A stretch of DNA of 64,000 nt from Halomonas gemina (GTDB lineage Bacteria > Pseudomonadota > Gammaproteobacteria > Pseudomonadales > Halomonadaceae), in the NCBI RefSeq assembly GCF_023554995.1, contig NZ_JAMJPK010000002.1, positions 434,001 to 498,000 on the forward strand, given 5' to 3'. A program made the translations under genes and the position numbers. This document shows, piece by piece, positions 62,821-64,000 of this stretch; positions within the stretch are counted from its first letter, which is position 1; every line of letters begins with the position of its first letter. Below the pieces are notes generated by a model, which had not been told where the DNA came from, made no database searches, and was given only the letters and a program-made list of their open reading frames with translations.

Positions 62821-63489
62821 ATGAATCAACCCGGTGAACTGATCATCGAGCCGCGCAGCGGCAGACCCGCCGACGCCTGCGTCTTCATCCTCCACGGCCT
62901 CGGTGCCGACGGTAGCGACTTCGAGCCGCTGGTGCCGGCACTCCCGTTGCCCACCGATGATGCCGTGCGCTTCATCCTGCCCCATGCGCCACGCCTGCCG
63001 GTGACCATCAACGGCGGCATGGTCATGCCGGCCTGGTACGACATCAAGGAGATGAGTCTCGACCGCCAGATCGACGAGCCCCAGCTGATGGCCTCTGCCG
63101 CGCGCATCCAGGCGCTGGTGCGGGAACAGCTGGAGCAGGGTATCGACAGTCGTCGCATCATCCTGGCGGGCTTTTCCCAGGGCGGGGCCGTGGCCTATCA
63201 GGCGGCCCTCTCCTTCGAGGTGCCGCTGGGCGGCCTGCTGGCTCTCTCCACCTACTTCGCCACGGCCGACAGCATCGAGCTCTCCGACGCCAATCGCGGC
63301 CTGCCCATCGAGGTGCACCACGGCAGCTTCGACCCGGTGGTCCCCGAGTCGCTGGGCAAGGCCGGCTACGAGAAGGTCGAATCGCTGGGCTATCCGGCAC
63401 ACTATCGCTGCTATCCCATGGCCCACGCGCTCTGCCCGCAGCAGATCGGTGACATCGGCCGCTGGCTCGCCGAGCGGCTCGCCCGCTGA
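62821..63489 (+). CDS. Carboxylesterase/phospholipase-like alpha/beta hydrolase
   Basis: Cytoplasmic esterase of 222 residues. Oxyanion loop FILHGLGADGSDF, nucleophile Ser in LAGFSQGGAVAY, Asp in HGSFDPVVPE and His in YPMAHALCP complete the triad. It belongs to the acyl-protein-thioesterase-like carboxylesterase group common in Pseudomonas and relatives. ATG 62821 follows GGAGACG. It lies 79 bp after the transporter stop. Confidence 0.92.
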   Translation: MNQPGELIIEPRSGRPADACVFILHGLGADGSDFEPLVPALPLPTDDAVRFILPHAPRLPVTINGGMVMPAWYDIKEMSLDRQIDEPQLMASAARIQALVREQLEQGIDSRRIILAGFSQGGAVAYQAALSFEVPLGGLLALSTYFATADSIELSDANRGLPIEVHHGSFDPVVPESLGKAGYEKVESLGYPAHYRCYPMAHALCPQQIGDIGRWLAERLAR

Positions 63490-63523
63490 GCGGTGTCGTC
63501 CTCCCCATGACCGCGCGTGTCCC

Positions 63524-64000
63524 ATGATGGCGACCACCTCTCCGGCCTTCGTGTGGCGGGCCTGCTGGCGCAGTGCACGCCCCAACTTCCTGGTGCTCTC
63601 GCCCCTCTGCGCAGGCCTGGCGGTGACCACCGCCTGGCAGGACGGTCATGCTCCCGCGGGGCTCACGATCCTGCTGGTGCTGCTCGCCGCCCTGCTGGCC
63701 CACGCCGCGGTGAACCTGTTCAACGAGCATCACGACTTCGTGAGCGGCCTGGATGCCACCACCACTCGCACGCCCTTCTCGGGCGGTAGCGGGTCACTGC
63801 CAGAGCACCCCGCGGCGGCGGGGGCGGTGCGCCACGCCGCCTTCGCCTGCCTGGCCGGGGTGCTGGCCATCGGCGCCTGGTGCCTGTGGCGCTCGGGCCC
63901 GGTAATGCTGCTCTACGGGCTGCTCGGCATGGCGCTGGTGGTGGCCTACACCGGCTGGCTGACTCGTCGCCCCTGGCTCTGTCTGGCGGCGCCGGGGGTC
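63524..64000 (+). CDS. UbiA-family prenyltransferase, partial
   Basis: Inner-membrane prenyltransferase cut by the right edge (159 residues visible). The first segment region SARPNFLVLSPLCAGLAV and the metal-diphosphate motif NLFNEHHDFVSGLD (NxxxD type) followed by TRTPFSGGSGSLPEH fit the MenA/UbiA superfamily, closest to 1,4-dihydroxy-2-naphthoate or related polyprenyltransferases. Two consecutive ATGs (63524, 63527) may start it; no good ribosome site is seen. Acceptor not determined. Confidence 0.85.
   Translation, partial: MMATTSPAFVWRACWRSARPNFLVLSPLCAGLAVTTAWQDGHAPAGLTILLVLLAALLAHAAVNLFNEHHDFVSGLDATTTRTPFSGGSGSLPEHPAAAGAVRHAAFACLAGVLAIGAWCLWRSGPVMLLYGLLGMALVVAYTGWLTRRPWLCLAAPGV

Overview
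The window is about 64 kb of high-GC DNA from a gammaproteobacterium, most probably a halophilic member of the Halomonadaceae (Halomonas-like). This is an inference. It rests on overall gene content (ProVW-type compatible-solute transporter next to a BetI-like operator, Fur-controlled TonB uptake genes, an ileX-type tRNA-Ile), on the acidic tilt of many proteins and on uniform GC-rich codon use. No rRNA or CRISPR array is present.

Layout. 0-9.2 kb: start of a glycine betaine/proline ABC transporter (proW partial, proV) under an 18-bp palindrome; a repeat-rich acidic lipoprotein behind a good sigma-54 promoter and an IHF site; a second acidic repeat protein; an NtrC-type two-component system linked to a PQQ-type aldose dehydrogenase; an AEC permease; a PRC-barrel protein; and the leftover tail of a porin gene. 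9.3-28.6 kb: a large iron island. It holds fhuBDC-type uptake genes, an ABC exporter, two TonB receptors, an AraC regulator, FhuF-type reductase, an orphan FecI-like sigma factor, and a four-gene operon for a hydroxamate siderophore (decarboxylase, N-hydroxylase, MFS exporter, acyltransferase-NIS synthetase fusion). Fur-box-like sites precede nearly every unit. The parts form one cycle: make, export, import and reduce a ferrioxamine/bisucaberin-type chelator.

28.6-33.1 kb: a NylB-like serine hydrolase, a YceI-like protein, then tRNA-Ile(CAT) followed by a decayed accessory region (zeta-toxin-like kinase with a small partner, an hsdM fragment, a broken fitAB toxin-antitoxin pair). 33.1-43 kb: pirin, a short LOV photoreceptor with SRPBCC and SDR neighbours, an LrhA-like LysR gene divergent from a small gene, a molybdopterin-domain-like periplasmic protein overlapping a diguanylate cyclase, L-lactate dehydrogenase, DUF427 and PAP2 proteins.

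43-64 kb: mostly housekeeping and metabolism. It includes a long isocitrate-dehydrogenase-family enzyme, threonine ammonia-lyase, ChaC, PgpA, a PhoD-like phosphatase, NnrU, a polyamine-type ABC operon (potD-potA-potB-potC like), a zinc-type CDF exporter, TauE/SafE, a LysR gene divergent from mmsA and a GMC dehydrogenase (separated by a structured repeat), a cold-shock gene, an SLC13/TrkA-C transporter, a carboxylesterase and the start of a UbiA-type prenyltransferase. All identities come from reading the sequence by eye; no database search was run.
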